Below are positions 8,152 to 17,503 of a stretch of 56,232 bases of DNA, piece by piece. The position numbers were made by a program, and so were the translations under genes. This DNA is from Pseudomonas sp. GTDB taxonomy: Bacteria > Pseudomonadota > Gammaproteobacteria > Pseudomonadales > Pseudomonadaceae. The DNA is taken from NCBI RefSeq assembly GCF_028293835.1, contig NZ_JAQGNX010000044.1, positions 1-56,232 of the forward strand. Reading direction: 5' to 3'. Positions within the stretch are counted from its first letter, which is position 1. Every line of letters begins with the position of its first letter. Under the pieces are notes generated by a model. It did no database searches, was not told the origin of the DNA, and saw only the letters and a program-made list of their open reading frames with translations.

Positions 8152-9999
8152 TTACGGCATCAATTTATCAAGCATCGCCTTGTCACGTACCGCGCCTTTG
8201 TCGGCGCTGGTGGCGAGCAGGGCGTAAGCTTTCAGGGCTGTGGTCACTTTGCGTGGACGCTTTTCAACCGGCTTCCAGCCTTTCGCGTCTTGCTCGACAC
8301 GGCGACCGGCCATTTCTTCATCGCTGATCAACAGGTTGATCCCGCGGTTAGGAATGTCGATCAGCACCTTGTCACCGTCGCGTACCAAACCAATTGCGCC
8401 GCCCGCTGCTGCTTCTGGCGAGGCGTGGCCGATGGACAGACCCGAAGTGCCCCCCGAGAATCGACCATCAGTCAGCAAGGCACAGACTTTGCCCAGGCCC
8501 TTTGATTTCAGGTACGACGTCGGGTAGAGCATTTCCTGCATGCCCGGACCACCTTTCGGGCCTTCGTAACGAATGATCACGATGTCGCCGGCCTTCACTT
8601 CGTCTGCGAGGATGCCGCGAACAGCGCTGTCCTGGCTTTCAAAGATTTTTGCGGTGCCTTCGAACACATGCACCGACTCATCGACGCCAGCCGTTTTGAC
8701 TACACAGCCATCCAGCGCGATGTTGCCGTACAAGACGGCCAGGCCGCCTTCTTGCGAATAAGCATGCTCGACGCTGCGGATACAGCCGTTTTCACGGTCG
8801 TCATCCAGGGTTTCCCAGCGGGTCGACTGGCTGAACGCCGTTTGCGTGGGAATACCCGCCGGGCCTGCTTTGAAGAAGGTATGCACGGCTTCGTCGGTGG
8901 TTTGGGTGATGTCCCACTTGGCGATGCCTTCAGCCAGGGTCTTGCTGTGCACAGTCGGCAAGTCGGTGTGCAGTAAGCCACCACGGGCCAGCTCACCAAG
9001 GATGCTGAAAATCCCGCCCGCACGGTGTACGTCTTCCATGTGGTACTTCTGGATGTTCGGCGCGACTTTGCACAACTGAGGCACTTTGCGCGACAGGCGG
9101 TCGATGTCCTTCAGATCGAAATCGATCTCTGCTTCTTGGGCCGAAGCCAGCAAGTGCAGGATGGTATTGGTCGAGCCGCCCATGGCGATGTCCAGCGTCA
9201 TCGCGTTTTCGAACGCTTTGAAGTTGGCGATATTGCGCGGCAGAACCGACTCATCGTTCTCGGTGTAGTACTGACGGCACAAGTCAACGATGGTCCGGCC
9301 GGCTTGCAGGAACAGCTGTTCGCGGTCGCTGTGAGTCGCCAATTGAGAACCGTTGCCCGGCAATGCAAGGCCGAGGGCTTCGGTCAGGCAGTTCATTGAG
9401 TTGGCGGTGAACATACCTGAACACGAGCCGCATGTTGGGCAAGCGCTGCGCTCGTATTCCGCCACTTTCTCGTCGCTGGCGCTGGAGTCGGCGGCGATCA
9501 CCATGGCATCGACAAGGTCCAGGCCGTGGGCTGACAACTTAGTCTTGCCCGCTTCCATCGGCCCGCCCGAGACGAAAATCACCGGGATGTTCAGGCGCAA
9601 GGCAGCCATCAACATCCCAGGGGTGATTTTGTCGCAGTTGGAAATGCAGACGATAGCGTCGGCACAGTGGGCGTTGACCATGTATTCCACGGAGTCAGCG
9701 ATGATCTCGCGGCTCGGAAGCGAATACAGCATGCCGTCGTGACCCATGGCGATGCCGTCATCCACCGCGATGGTGTTGAATTCCTTGGCGACACCACCCG
9801 CACGCTCGATCTCGCGCGCGACCAGTTGGCCCATGTCTTTGAGGTGCACATGGCCCGGTACGAACTGAGTAAACGAGTTGGCGATGGCAATAATCGGTTT
9901 TTTGAAATCGGCGTCTTTCATACCCGTGGCGCGCCACAACGCGCGGGCGCCGGCCATATTGCGACCGTGGGTAGACGTTTTCGAGCGGTAATCAGGCAT
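8152..9999 (-). CDS. ilvD: Dihydroxy-acid dehydratase
   Basis: 615 residues, the length of the [4Fe-4S] class. Signatures: the N-terminal [23 protein letters not shown], the iron-sulfur cysteine in [12 protein letters not shown] (C122), the [17 protein letters not shown] motif (C187, C190, C193) and the C-terminal [20 protein letters not shown]. It dehydrates 2,3-dihydroxy-3-methylbutanoate and its pentanoate homologue, the third common step of isoleucine and valine synthesis; the product also feeds leucine and pantothenate. The start at 9999 has a GGAG site 6 bases upstream. A 312-bp region separates it from the upstream SH3-protein gene, so it probably has its own promoter. Confidence 0.98.
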   Translation of the reverse strand: MPDYRSKTSTHGRNMAGARALWRATGMKDADFKKPIIAIANSFTQFVPGHVHLKDMGQLVAREIERAGGVAKEFNTIAVDDGIAMGHDGMLYSLPSREIIADSVEYMVNAHCADAIVCISNCDKITPGMLMAALRLNIPVIFVSGGPMEAGKTKLSAHGLDLVDAMVIAADSSASDEKVAEYERSACPTCGSCSGMFTANSMNCLTEALGLALPGNGSQLATHSDREQLFLQAGRTIVDLCRQYYTENDESVLPRNIANFKAFENAMTLDIAMGGSTNTILHLLASAQEAEIDFDLKDIDRLSRKVPQLCKVAPNIQKYHMEDVHRAGGIFSILGELARGGLLHTDLPTVHSKTLAEGIAKWDITQTTDEAVHTFFKAGPAGIPTQTAFSQSTRWETLDDDRENGCIRSVEHAYSQEGGLAVLYGNIALDGCVVKTAGVDESVHVFEGTAKIFESQDSAVRGILADEVKAGDIVIIRYEGPKGGPGMQEMLYPTSYLKSKGLGKVCALLTDGRFSGGTSGLSIGHASPEAAAGGAIGLVRDGDKVLIDIPNRGINLLISDEEMAGRRVEQDAKGWKPVEKRPRKVTTALKAYALLATSADKGAVRDKAMLDKLMP

Positions 10000-10311
10000 G
10001 GAGCACTCCGGCTAATCAGGTATCAGAGGGGGACAGAGAGCTTCTATTGACGCCGCGAGCGTCCGGCAGTGACCGGAAACTGCGATGAAACCGATAACGC
10101 TACGGGATCGCCGCGCGCTCGGCCTGAGCTCATAAACCCGCCGGGGGATGACTGGCGATGAATAAAAGCGATTCTACACCTGTGGTGGCAGGAGGGAATG
10201 CCGGGTGTGCATCTGAGGGGACATCCGGTCTGTAATGACGCCAATGGCGAGCAAGCCCGCTCCTACAATTAAAATGCGATCTCCTGCCGCCGGTATTCTC
10301 GCGATTGTGAC
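10000..10311. other. 312-bp intergenic region with ilvD leader and a solitary REP half
   Basis: There is no gene here. On the minus strand it holds about 175 bases of ilvD leader and a candidate -10 hexamer TAGAAT (plus-strand 10171-10176) in the context ggtgTAGAATcgc; no convincing -35 box is seen. A single repeat arm lies at 10246-10267. I see no leader peptide with runs of Ile, Leu or Val codons, so attenuation of the enteric ilv type is not supported. Confidence 0.5.
10246..10267. repeat. Solitary REP half-element 4
   Basis: ggcgagcaagcccgctccta followed by ca is the widespread Pseudomonas REP core (TGTAGGAGCGGGCTTGCTCGCC on the other strand, here split by its own small palindrome). No facing partner arm is present within 150 bases. 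Confidence 0.7.
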
Positions 10312-10974
10312 TCAAGCCCAGCCGTCTTTCTTCTTACGCCCACGGGTCATGCTTGGAATGATCAGGCCGATGAGCAGTCCGACGCCGGCGATGCTGCCGC
10401 CGTAGGCCATGTAGCGCATCAAGACCTGATTATTCTCATCACCCAGCTTGGCCTGCGAGCTGCGCAGGTCAGATTGCGCGTCGGTCAATTGCGCATTGAG
10501 GTCTTTATTGTGGGCTTCGAGCTCATCAATCAGCTTCTTACGGGTATCAAGGGTCTCTTGCATTCCCTGAACACGGGTCTTCCAGCTATCGTCGATAGTT
10601 TTCAACTGGCCGCTCAGGTCTTCCACTTGCTGAGTCAGCCCCGGCAAGCGTTCGGCTTGGCCGGGTACGCTTTGCAGGTCAGCGCTGGGAATCCATACGG
10701 TGCCGCCGCCTTCGCCGCGCACTTGGCTGTAGTCACCCTGGGTGTTGATCAGCTCGACTTTGCGACCGGACTTGAGTGTGCCGACAATACGGTAGCCATC
10801 GGTCGGCCCAGCGCGCACGTACGTATTGAGGCTGTCGCTGACCCAACGATCAGTGGTTTTGGCTTCTTCAGCCTGGGCCATGCCGCACAGCGCAAGCAGC
10901 GCGCCCAACAGGCTGGCAGCAAGGCGGTAATGCTGACGAGAAAGAAGTACAAAAAAATAAGAAGACATAGGCAT
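10312..10974 (-). CDS. TIGR04211-type SH3 / coiled-coil single-pass membrane protein (YgiM-like)
   Basis: 220 residues: a signal sequence (to about residue 36, ending GMAQAEE), a bacterial SH3 domain (about 44-100, RWVSDSLNTYVRAGPTDGY), a heptad-rich coiled coil (about 105-178), a hydrophobic membrane helix (about 190-208) and a basic tail MTRGRKKKDGWA. This architecture is that of the YgiM-like proteins, located in the cell envelope with the SH3 and coil in the periplasm; the function is not established. Two ATGs (10974 and 10968) are possible starts and neither has a good ribosome site. It is divergent from the mgtE gene across a 446-bp gap. Confidence 0.85.
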   Translation of the reverse strand: MPMSSYFFVLLSRQHYRLAASLLGALLALCGMAQAEEAKTTDRWVSDSLNTYVRAGPTDGYRIVGTLKSGRKVELINTQGDYSQVRGEGGGTVWIPSADLQSVPGQAERLPGLTQQVEDLSGQLKTIDDSWKTRVQGMQETLDTRKKLIDELEAHNKDLNAQLTDAQSDLRSSQAKLGDENNQVLMRYMAYGGSIAGVGLLIGLIIPSMTRGRKKKDGWA

Positions 10975-11420
10975 GGATATCTTTGATTGCGAAAAAATAG
11001 AGGCGCCGATGAACGGGCCGGTGACGATGGGGAAACGATAGTCGAAGCAAGCGCAGTCGCTGCTACGGATTTTGGCAACGGGTGCCGCTTGTCCCCAACA
11101 AAGACATAGCGAATCGTTTCAAGTTCATTCCGGGCTGATGTGTGGCTCCGAATTTGATTACATGCACCACCGTGTAGGACATTTCTGAAAATGCTGAAGT
11201 CCCGTCATTTCCAGTTGTTCACCCACGCAGCGCCCCATAGACTCCTTCCCGCCGTATGTGCGGCTCAAGAGCATCCTACTTACATGGATTTCCCCTGTTT
11301 TAACTCATCCCGAACTTTTCCGATGATTCTTACTGCATCGTCGGTGGATCTGGCTGCGGACCCGATCAGCTAAGGCTGTTCCGGCTTCAGGCATCCGCCG
11401 GGATGCATGGAGCAAAAAAT
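10975..11420. promoter_or_regulatory. Long intergenic region with probable structured 5' leader of mgtE
   Basis: 446 bp separate the SH3 gene and mgtE. The mgtE-proximal part contains several local hairpins: CATTT/AAATG near 11181, GCCG/CGGC near 11251, CGATG/CATCG near 11321-11340, and a perfect GCATCC-gccg-GGATGC hairpin at 11391-11406 that ends 2 bases before the Shine-Dalgarno (ggag, 11409-11412). A possible 60-codon leader ORF (11191-11373) has a weak ribosome site. Hairpins so close to the ribosome site suggest translational or attenuation control of the transporter, for instance by Mg2+ (inference). I do not recognise the M-box riboswitch in it. Confidence 0.45.
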
Positions 11421-12161
11421 ATGACCGAACTTAACTTCGCACAATCGCTGCGTGCCTCCCTCGAAGCCAACGTCACCAATGACGAACTGGTCCATAGCAT
11501 CAGCAAGCTGTCCGCTCAAGAGCGAGAAAATCTTCTTCGTCGCCTACCGTCCATGGCTCAAGCCGAACGCGACGAGGCGACTGAAGACTTTCACAAGGGT
11601 GCCTTGATTAGCACTCCCATTGGCAGTCTGAAAAACGCGACCATTTCTCTGCTCTATCGCAAGCGCGTTCTCTGGCTGGTGCTACTGGTATTCGGCAATC
11701 TGTTCTCAGGAGCAGGGATCGCGGCCTTTGAGGACATTATTGCGGCCAATATCGTGTTGGTTTTTTTTCTGCCGTTACTGGTTGATAGCGGCGGCAACGC
11801 CGGTTCTCAGTCAGCAACGTTGATGGTTCGCGCATTGGCCACCGGCGACGTGGTCATGAGCGACTGGTTGCGTCTGTTAGGGCGGGAAGTTGCTGTTGCA
11901 CTTGGGTTGGGATTGACCATGTCGATAGCCGTCGCAGGGCTCGGAATGTTGCGCGGAGGCCCAGACGTTGCGTTTGTTGTCGCCACCAGCATGCTCATTA
12001 TTGTGCTGGTAGGCAGTCTGATCGGCATGAGCTTGCCATTTCTGCTGAGCCGCATGCGCCTCGATCCCGCTACGGCCAGCGGCCCCCTGATCACATCCAT
12101 TGCAGATGCGGCAGGCGTTCTGGTGTATTTCGGTATCGCGGCTTACGTACTGGAGCTTTGA
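11421..12161 (+). CDS. Short MgtE-type magnesium/divalent cation transporter lacking CBS domains
   Basis: 246 residues from ATG 11421, which has GGAG 8 bases upstream; the earlier in-frame ATG at 11403 lies inside a hairpin. The first 65 residues resemble part of the MgtE N domain (a helical region with ISKLSAQERENLLRRLP), then the membrane domain follows directly: GNLFSGAGIAAFED, the signature GGNAGSQSATLMVRALA, and DPATASGPLITSIADAAGVLVYF, whose Asp and surrounding residues line the ion pore in MgtE. About five transmembrane helices. The CBS pair that senses Mg2+ and gates classic MgtE (about 450 residues) is missing. It probably works as a dimer in the inner membrane. Regulation may be shifted to the RNA leader (inference). 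Confidence 0.9.
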   Translation: MTELNFAQSLRASLEANVTNDELVHSISKLSAQERENLLRRLPSMAQAERDEATEDFHKGALISTPIGSLKNATISLLYRKRVLWLVLLVFGNLFSGAGIAAFEDIIAANIVLVFFLPLLVDSGGNAGSQSATLMVRALATGDVVMSDWLRLLGREVAVALGLGLTMSIAVAGLGMLRGGPDVAFVVATSMLIIVLVGSLIGMSLPFLLSRMRLDPATASGPLITSIADAAGVLVYFGIAAYVLEL

Positions 12162-12183
12162 AACCGCGCATCGGTTGACTGGC

Positions 12184-12212
12184 GCGGGCGACCCTCCAAG
12201 AGGCTCGCCCGC
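12184..12212. terminator. Hairpin between convergent mgtE and rlmI
   Basis: GCGGGCGA (12184-12191) pairs with TCGCCCGC (12205-12212) around a 13-base loop, 22 bases after the mgtE stop and just before the end of rlmI. It is a strong GC stem without a T tract, so it could slow or end transcription from both sides. Confidence 0.5.
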
Positions 12213-12219
12213 ACAGCTA

Positions 12220-13416
12220 TCAGCTATTGGGCAACAACCGGCAGGTGATGCTTTTGATGTAGCGTGTCTCTGCGATTGCCGGGTGCACCGGGTGATCCGG
12301 GCCTTGGCCGCCGCGTTCCAGGAGTTGGATGTTGCGATCCAGGTGGCGTGCGCTGGTCAGCAGGATGTTTTGCAGGTCATCTTCCGGCAAGTGCATCGAG
12401 CACGAAGCGCTGATCAAAATCCCGTCTTTGCTGAGCAGGCGCATGGCCTGCTCATTCAAGCGGCGATAGGCGCCTTCACCGTTTTTCATGTCTTTTTTGC
12501 GTTTGATGAAAGCCGGAGGATCAGCAACGATCACGTCAAAACGCTCTTCGCTGTTTTTCAGCTCTTTCAAGGCTTCAAACACATCGCCTTCGATGCAGGT
12601 GATTTTGTCAGCAAAGCCGTTGAGCGTTGCATTACGTTCAACTCCATCCAGGGCAAAGGCTGAAGCATCAACGCAGAAAACATCGCTGGCGCCGAACGCC
12701 GCTGCTTGCACGCCCCAACCGCCAATGTAGCTGTACAGGTCCAACACGCGTTTGCCTTTGACGTACGGGGCGATGCGCGCGCGGTTCATGCGGTGATCGT
12801 AGAACCAACCGGTTTTTTGCCCGGCAATGACCGGCGCTTCGAACTTCACGCCGTTCTCTTCCAGCGCGACCCATTCCGGCACCAGACCAAAAGCCGTTTC
12901 AACGTAGCGAGTCAGGCCTTCAGCGTCGCGGGCGGCAGAATCATTCTTGAACAGAATGCCGCTCGGCTTGATCACCTGGACCAAGGCGGCAATCAGGTCT
13001 TCCTTGTGATTTTCCATGGTGGCAGAAGCCAGTTGCACCACCAGGATGTCACCGAAACGGTCGACTACCAGACCCGGCAACAAATCCGAGTCACCAAACA
13101 CCAAGCGGTAATAAGGTTTGTCGAACAGGCGATCACGCAGGGACAGCGCAACGTTCAAGCGGTGCACCAGCAGCGACTTATCCAGCGGGACTTTGATGTC
13201 ACGCGACACCAGGCGCGCGCAAATCAGGTTGTTGGGGCTCATGGCGACGATGCCCAGGGGCTTGCCACCGGCGGCCTCCAACTGTGCTTGATCGCCTGCA
13301 GCAAAGCCGCTGAGTGGGGTGGCGGCTACATCGATTTCATTGCTGTAGACCCACAAATGGCCGTTGCGTAAGCGACGGTCGGCGTTGGCTTTGAGGCGCA
13401 AGCTAGGCAGGGACAT
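12220..13416 (-). CDS. rlmI: 23S rRNA (cytosine-C5) methyltransferase, RlmI family
   Basis: 398 residues with an N-terminal PUA domain (about 1-75, LRLKANADRRLRNGHLWVYSNEI), an EEHEED-like middle part, and a Rossmann methyltransferase domain with the SAM motif VLDLYSYIGGWGVQAAAFGA and the catalytic-loop motif ADPPAF near 290. The family (YccW/RlmI) methylates C1962 of 23S rRNA in E. coli. The C-terminal catalytic cysteine motif SASCSMHL is present. ATG 13416 starts at MSLPSLRLKANADRRLR; a GGAGCGA site lies 5 bases upstream. It is monocistronic and convergent with mgtE. Confidence 0.93.
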   Translation of the reverse strand: MSLPSLRLKANADRRLRNGHLWVYSNEIDVAATPLSGFAAGDQAQLEAAGGKPLGIVAMSPNNLICARLVSRDIKVPLDKSLLVHRLNVALSLRDRLFDKPYYRLVFGDSDLLPGLVVDRFGDILVVQLASATMENHKEDLIAALVQVIKPSGILFKNDSAARDAEGLTRYVETAFGLVPEWVALEENGVKFEAPVIAGQKTGWFYDHRMNRARIAPYVKGKRVLDLYSYIGGWGVQAAAFGASDVFCVDASAFALDGVERNATLNGFADKITCIEGDVFEALKELKNSEERFDVIVADPPAFIKRKKDMKNGEGAYRRLNEQAMRLLSKDGILISASCSMHLPEDDLQNILLTSARHLDRNIQLLERGGQGPDHPVHPAIAETRYIKSITCRLLPNS

Positions 13417-13452
13417 GACGTCGCTCCTGAAAAAAGAGCGAGATTATAACGC

Positions 13453-13479
13453 GTGATCCCGGCTCAGGGCCGGGATCAC
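13453..13479 (-). terminator. Perfect 11-bp hairpin between pfpI and rlmI
   Basis: GTGATCCCGGC (13453-13463) and GCCGGGATCAC (13469-13479) form a perfect stem with a 5-base loop, 26 bases after the pfpI stop. It is immediately followed on the minus strand by gcgTTATAATctcgc, which contains a consensus -10 box (TATAAT) and may begin the rlmI transcript. No T tract is present, so termination is likely but not certain. Confidence 0.55.
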
Positions 13480-13504
13480 GGTAATTAACTGGTACAGCCC
13501 AGGA

Positions 13505-14044
13505 TTATGCCGACAGGGCCTGAATCAACTCGCGGTTAAACGCCGGAATATCGTCAGGCTGGCGGCTGCTGATCCATTGCCCATCCTTAACCACTTCTTG
13601 GTCGACCCAATTGGCGCCGGCGTTCGTCAGGTCGTCCTTCAAGCTTTTATAGCTGGTCATGGTTTTGCCTTTGACCAGGCCGGCAGACACCAACAGCCAG
13701 CCGCCGTGGCAAATAACGGCGATCGGCTTGCCTGCGGAATCGACCTGCTTGACGATCTGTTGGGCGTCTTTGTCGAGGCGAATAGTGTCGGAGTTTTGCA
13801 CGCCACCAGGCAGGACCACGGCGTCATACTGATCTACGTTTGCCGATTTAAAGGTTAAATTGACTTCAAAGTCGTCGGCTGGCTTGTCATGGTTCCAGCC
13901 CTTCACCGAGCCTTCTTCGGTAGACAAAATGTCGACTCTTGCGCCGGCTTGCTCCAGTGCGTCTTTAGGGCCGGTCAGTTCAGCCTGTTCGAAACCATCG
14001 GTTACCAACATAGCAATGCGCTTGCCACTCAGGGAATTGGACAC
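13505..14044 (-). CDS. pfpI: PfpI/DJ-1 family protein (type 1 glutamine amidotransferase-like, possible deglycase/protease)
   Basis: 179 residues. The DJ-1/PfpI fold is shown by LVTDGFEQAELTGPKDALEQAGA, DAVVLPGG and the nucleophile elbow AVICHGGWLL with C112 followed by H113; E19 is the conserved glutamate near the active cysteine. Members (YhbO, PH1704, PA0355 PfpI) have been described as stress-protective proteases or glyoxalase/deglycases; the true substrate is debated. ATG 14044 is preceded by GAGGAAAC. P. aeruginosa has its pfpI at the same place, before mutM. It appears monocistronic. Confidence 0.92.
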   Translation of the reverse strand: MSNSLSGKRIAMLVTDGFEQAELTGPKDALEQAGARVDILSTEEGSVKGWNHDKPADDFEVNLTFKSANVDQYDAVVLPGGVQNSDTIRLDKDAQQIVKQVDSAGKPIAVICHGGWLLVSAGLVKGKTMTSYKSLKDDLTNAGANWVDQEVVKDGQWISSRQPDDIPAFNRELIQALSA

Positions 14045-14264
14045 GTTTGTTTCCTCACGTTTTTGACTGTAATCAGTTCGCCTGGGCTAACGTGGTGTAT
14101 CGGTGACTGTTTATAGTCAAGTCGTTAAAGACACGGAAAACGTCGCTCAGGCCTCTCTTTGTCCGAAGCGCCCGGGATTTCAAAGTTCCGCCGTTGTGTC
14201 TCAGTGGTTGTCGGATGACCCTTCGATGGGGTTAGAATTGCCGCCTAGTCCAGAGTACGTATTT

Positions 14265-15137
14265 ATGTCCCCAGAGCTTACCTCCGAGCAGATCCAACAG
14301 GTCCTGCAAGGCATTAGCGTGCCGCCTCAGCCGCAAATCATGGTGGATTTGCAGATGGAGCAATACATGCCGGACCCGGACCTGAAGGCGATTGCGCGGC
14401 TGATCGCACAGGATCCGGGGCTGTCCGGAGCGCTCTTGAAGATCGTCAATTCGCAGTATTACGGACTGACCAACAAAATCGCCTCCATCGAACGGGCTGT
14501 TAATCTGCTGGGCAGTCGCTCGGTCATCAACCTGATCAATGCGCAATCGATCAAGGGCGAGATGACCGATGAAACTATCGTCACGCTCAACCGTTTCTGG
14601 GACACGGCCCAGGACGTGGCGATGACCAGCCTGACGCTGGCCAAACGCACCGGCTCGCAGGCCGTGGACGAAGCCTACGCGCTGGGCTTGTTCCATGATT
14701 GCGGGATCCCGCTGATGCTCAAACGGTTTCCGAACTACATGACCGTACTGGAGGAGGCCTACGCTAACGCCAGCCCGACCTGTCGCGTGGTAGATACTGA
14801 AAACGCAGCGTTCAACACCAACCATGCAGTGGTGGGTTACTTTACCGCCAAGTCATGGCGCCTGCCGGAACATGTGACTAACGCCATTGCGAACCATCAC
14901 AACGCATTAGCGATTTTCATGGACGACACCGGTCGCAACAGCCCACTGAAAAACCTGTTGGCCATTTTGAAAATGGCCGAACATATTTGCGCGTCCTACC
15001 GGGTACTGGGCAATCAGGACGAGGACCACGAATGGAGCAGCATTGGCCACTTGATTCTGGATTACGTGGGCCTGTCTGATTACGATTTTGTAAACCTCAA
15101 AGAGTCAATCCGTGAGCTTGGCGGTCACGCCCACTAA
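14265..15137 (+). CDS. HDOD-domain signalling protein
   Basis: 290 residues from ATG 14265 (MSPELTSEQIQQVLQGI). The HDOD domain covers about 15-215: it begins PPQPQIMVDLQMEQ, continues with IARLIAQDPGLSGALLKIVNSQYYGL and AVNLLGSRSVINLINA, and keeps an HD-like LFHDCGIPL and NHHNA. HDOD proteins lack the complete metal set of HD-GYP enzymes and are linked to signalling, motility or DNA damage responses; none is characterised for this locus as far as I know. The frame is open for 54 codons upstream (to 14103), with another ATG at 14226; the weak ribosome sites do not settle the start. It lies between pfpI and mutM, as PA0356 does. Confidence 0.85.
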   Translation: MSPELTSEQIQQVLQGISVPPQPQIMVDLQMEQYMPDPDLKAIARLIAQDPGLSGALLKIVNSQYYGLTNKIASIERAVNLLGSRSVINLINAQSIKGEMTDETIVTLNRFWDTAQDVAMTSLTLAKRTGSQAVDEAYALGLFHDCGIPLMLKRFPNYMTVLEEAYANASPTCRVVDTENAAFNTNHAVVGYFTAKSWRLPEHVTNAIANHHNALAIFMDDTGRNSPLKNLLAILKMAEHICASYRVLGNQDEDHEWSSIGHLILDYVGLSDYDFVNLKESIRELGGHAH

Positions 15138-15191
15138 AAAAATGCGGCCACGCCCTCTAGCGTCCTTCGTTGCACACTGCCTGGGTCTCTA

Positions 15192-16004
15192 ATGCCTGAA
15201 TTACCTGAAGTCGAAACCACACGCCGGGGCATCGCACCGCATTTGGAGGGTCAGCGTGTCAGCCGCGTCATCGTTCGTGACCGACGCCTGCGCTGGCCGA
15301 TCCCGGAAGATCTGGATGTGCGTCTGTCCGGGCAGCGGATCGTGCTGGTGGAGCGTCGCGCCAAGTATTTGCTAATCAACGCCGAGGTCGGGACCTTGAT
15401 CAGCCATTTGGGCATGTCAGGCAACCTGCGCTTGGTCGAAGCCGGTTTGCCCGCGCTGAAGCATGAACACGTTGATATCGAACTTGAGTCGGGAATGGCC
15501 CTGCGTTACACCGATCCCCGTCGTTTCGGCGCCATGCTCTGGAGTCTGGATCCGCACAATCACGAGTTGTTGATTCGTCTCGGGCCAGAACCCTTGACCG
15601 AGCTGTTCGACGGCGAGCGCCTGTTTGAACGTTCCCGCGGTCGTTCCATGGCCGTCAAGCCGTTCATCATGGACAACGCAGTGGTGGTCGGCGTCGGCAA
15701 CATTTACGCTACCGAAGCCCTGTTTGCCGCCGGAATCGATCCCCGTCGCGAGGCCAAAAGCATTTCCCGGGCACGATATGTGCGACTGGCAGCCGAGATC
15801 AAGCGGATTTTGATCCACGCCATCGAGCGCGGCGGAACGACATTGAGAGACTTTATAGGTGGCGACGGCCAGCCCGGTTATTTCCAGCAAGAACTGTTCG
15901 TTTACGGGCGAGGACATAAATCGTGCAAGGTCTGCGGCACCGAGCTTCGGGAAGTCAAACTGGGGCAGCGGGCGAGCGTGTATTGTCCTAAGTGCCAGAG
16001 CTGA
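15192..16004 (+). CDS. mutM: Formamidopyrimidine-DNA glycosylase (Fpg/MutM)
   Basis: 270 residues. It starts [13 protein letters not shown], in which P2 is the catalytic N-terminal proline after removal of Met and E3 the second catalytic residue. The helix-two-turn-helix region contains [18 protein letters not shown], and the C-terminal zinc finger has CKVCG and CPKC (four cysteines). It removes 8-oxoguanine and formamidopyrimidines from DNA and cuts the strand by beta/delta elimination, protecting against G to T changes. It is 54 bp downstream of the HDOD gene and may be co-transcribed with it. Confidence 0.98.
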   Translation: MPELPEVETTRRGIAPHLEGQRVSRVIVRDRRLRWPIPEDLDVRLSGQRIVLVERRAKYLLINAEVGTLISHLGMSGNLRLVEAGLPALKHEHVDIELESGMALRYTDPRRFGAMLWSLDPHNHELLIRLGPEPLTELFDGERLFERSRGRSMAVKPFIMDNAVVVGVGNIYATEALFAAGIDPRREAKSISRARYVRLAAEIKRILIHAIERGGTTLRDFIGGDGQPGYFQQELFVYGRGHKSCKVCGTELREVKLGQRASVYCPKCQS

Positions 16005-16127
16005 TTGCGTCCTTCGAGCGCGCGGGATAACCGGCGAAATGCCCTCTCACAGATGCAAACCTTGCGAAACCAGCGCCGCTGTTTATAGTGAGCGACATTC
16101 CTACCGTTGTGCTTGAAGGATCACGCC

Positions 16128-16460
16128 ATGAGCCAGTTTCGTACCCTCGCAGTAGCCTTGGCTATTTTGTTCGGTTTGCAGGCGATGCCAGCGTTGGCTC
16201 AGTCTGAGCAAAGCGGTGATCCGACCTACCAGATTGAGTCGCCGCCAGCGTTCTCGATGATTGCCGATCTGCTGATCGCCCGACCTTTGCTGATCGCAGC
16301 AACGGCGGTTGGGGCGGTGGTGTTTGTAGTGGCGCTGCCGTTTGCCGCTGCCGGTGGTGGCATCGGCGACATGGGTAAAGCGTTGGTCGTGGACCCTGGC
16401 CAGGCTGCTTTCGCACGCTGCCTGGGTTGTACCGGCGTGGGCTACAACAAGCGCGAATAA
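16128..16460 (+). CDS. Small secreted or membrane protein of unknown function
   Basis: 110 residues from ATG 16128, with an excellent ribosome site (GAAGGA, 7-base spacing). A signal peptide ends near LQAMPALAQ (residue 25). A single hydrophobic segment (about 52-77, [23 protein letters not shown]) follows, then a C-terminal part with a pair of cysteines ([12 protein letters not shown]). Pseudomonads carry a similar small gene after mutM, sometimes named a multidrug transporter without support. I do not assign a function. It is convergent with the ferredoxin gene, with 21 bp between the stops. Confidence 0.8.
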   Translation: MSQFRTLAVALAILFGLQAMPALAQSEQSGDPTYQIESPPAFSMIADLLIARPLLIAATAVGAVVFVVALPFAAAGGGIGDMGKALVVDPGQAAFARCLGCTGVGYNKRE

Positions 16461-16481
16461 CTGGCTGCAACCTGACGCGGT

Positions 16482-16796
<315 letters not shown>

Positions 16797-16815
16797 TTAG
16801 TCCAGTTTCTGCACC

Positions 16816-17364
<549 letters not shown>

Positions 17365-17420
17365 TTATGGTTAGTATCGTTTTTTTGCCGTCTCTGTCGC
17401 GTAACAAACACATCATCATC

Positions 17421-17444
17421 TGTAGAAATTAACTTGTTGACGAG
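17421..17444. repeat. Degenerate REP-like half-element 5
   Basis: tgtagaaattaacttgttga followed by cgag is a decayed copy of the left arm (TGTAGGAGCCAACTTGTTGG CGAG) of the first repeat family. No clear right arm follows. It lies between the divergent-ended coaD and laoA genes. Confidence 0.55.
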
Positions 17445-17503
17445 AGGCCCGCCTCTATCAAACGCTTCGCCGCCGATCCCAGGCGAGCGCGCTCACATAT
17501 GGA

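Noticed and set aside
10000..10311. Branched-chain amino acid attenuator before ilvD
   Set aside because: No leader peptide rich in Ile, Leu or Val and no antiterminator/terminator pair could be found.
11191..11373. 60-codon ORF in the mgtE leader as a real leader peptide
   Set aside because: It has a weak ribosome site at poor spacing and no proline or acidic run like known Mg2+ leader peptides. It is mentioned only as a possibility.
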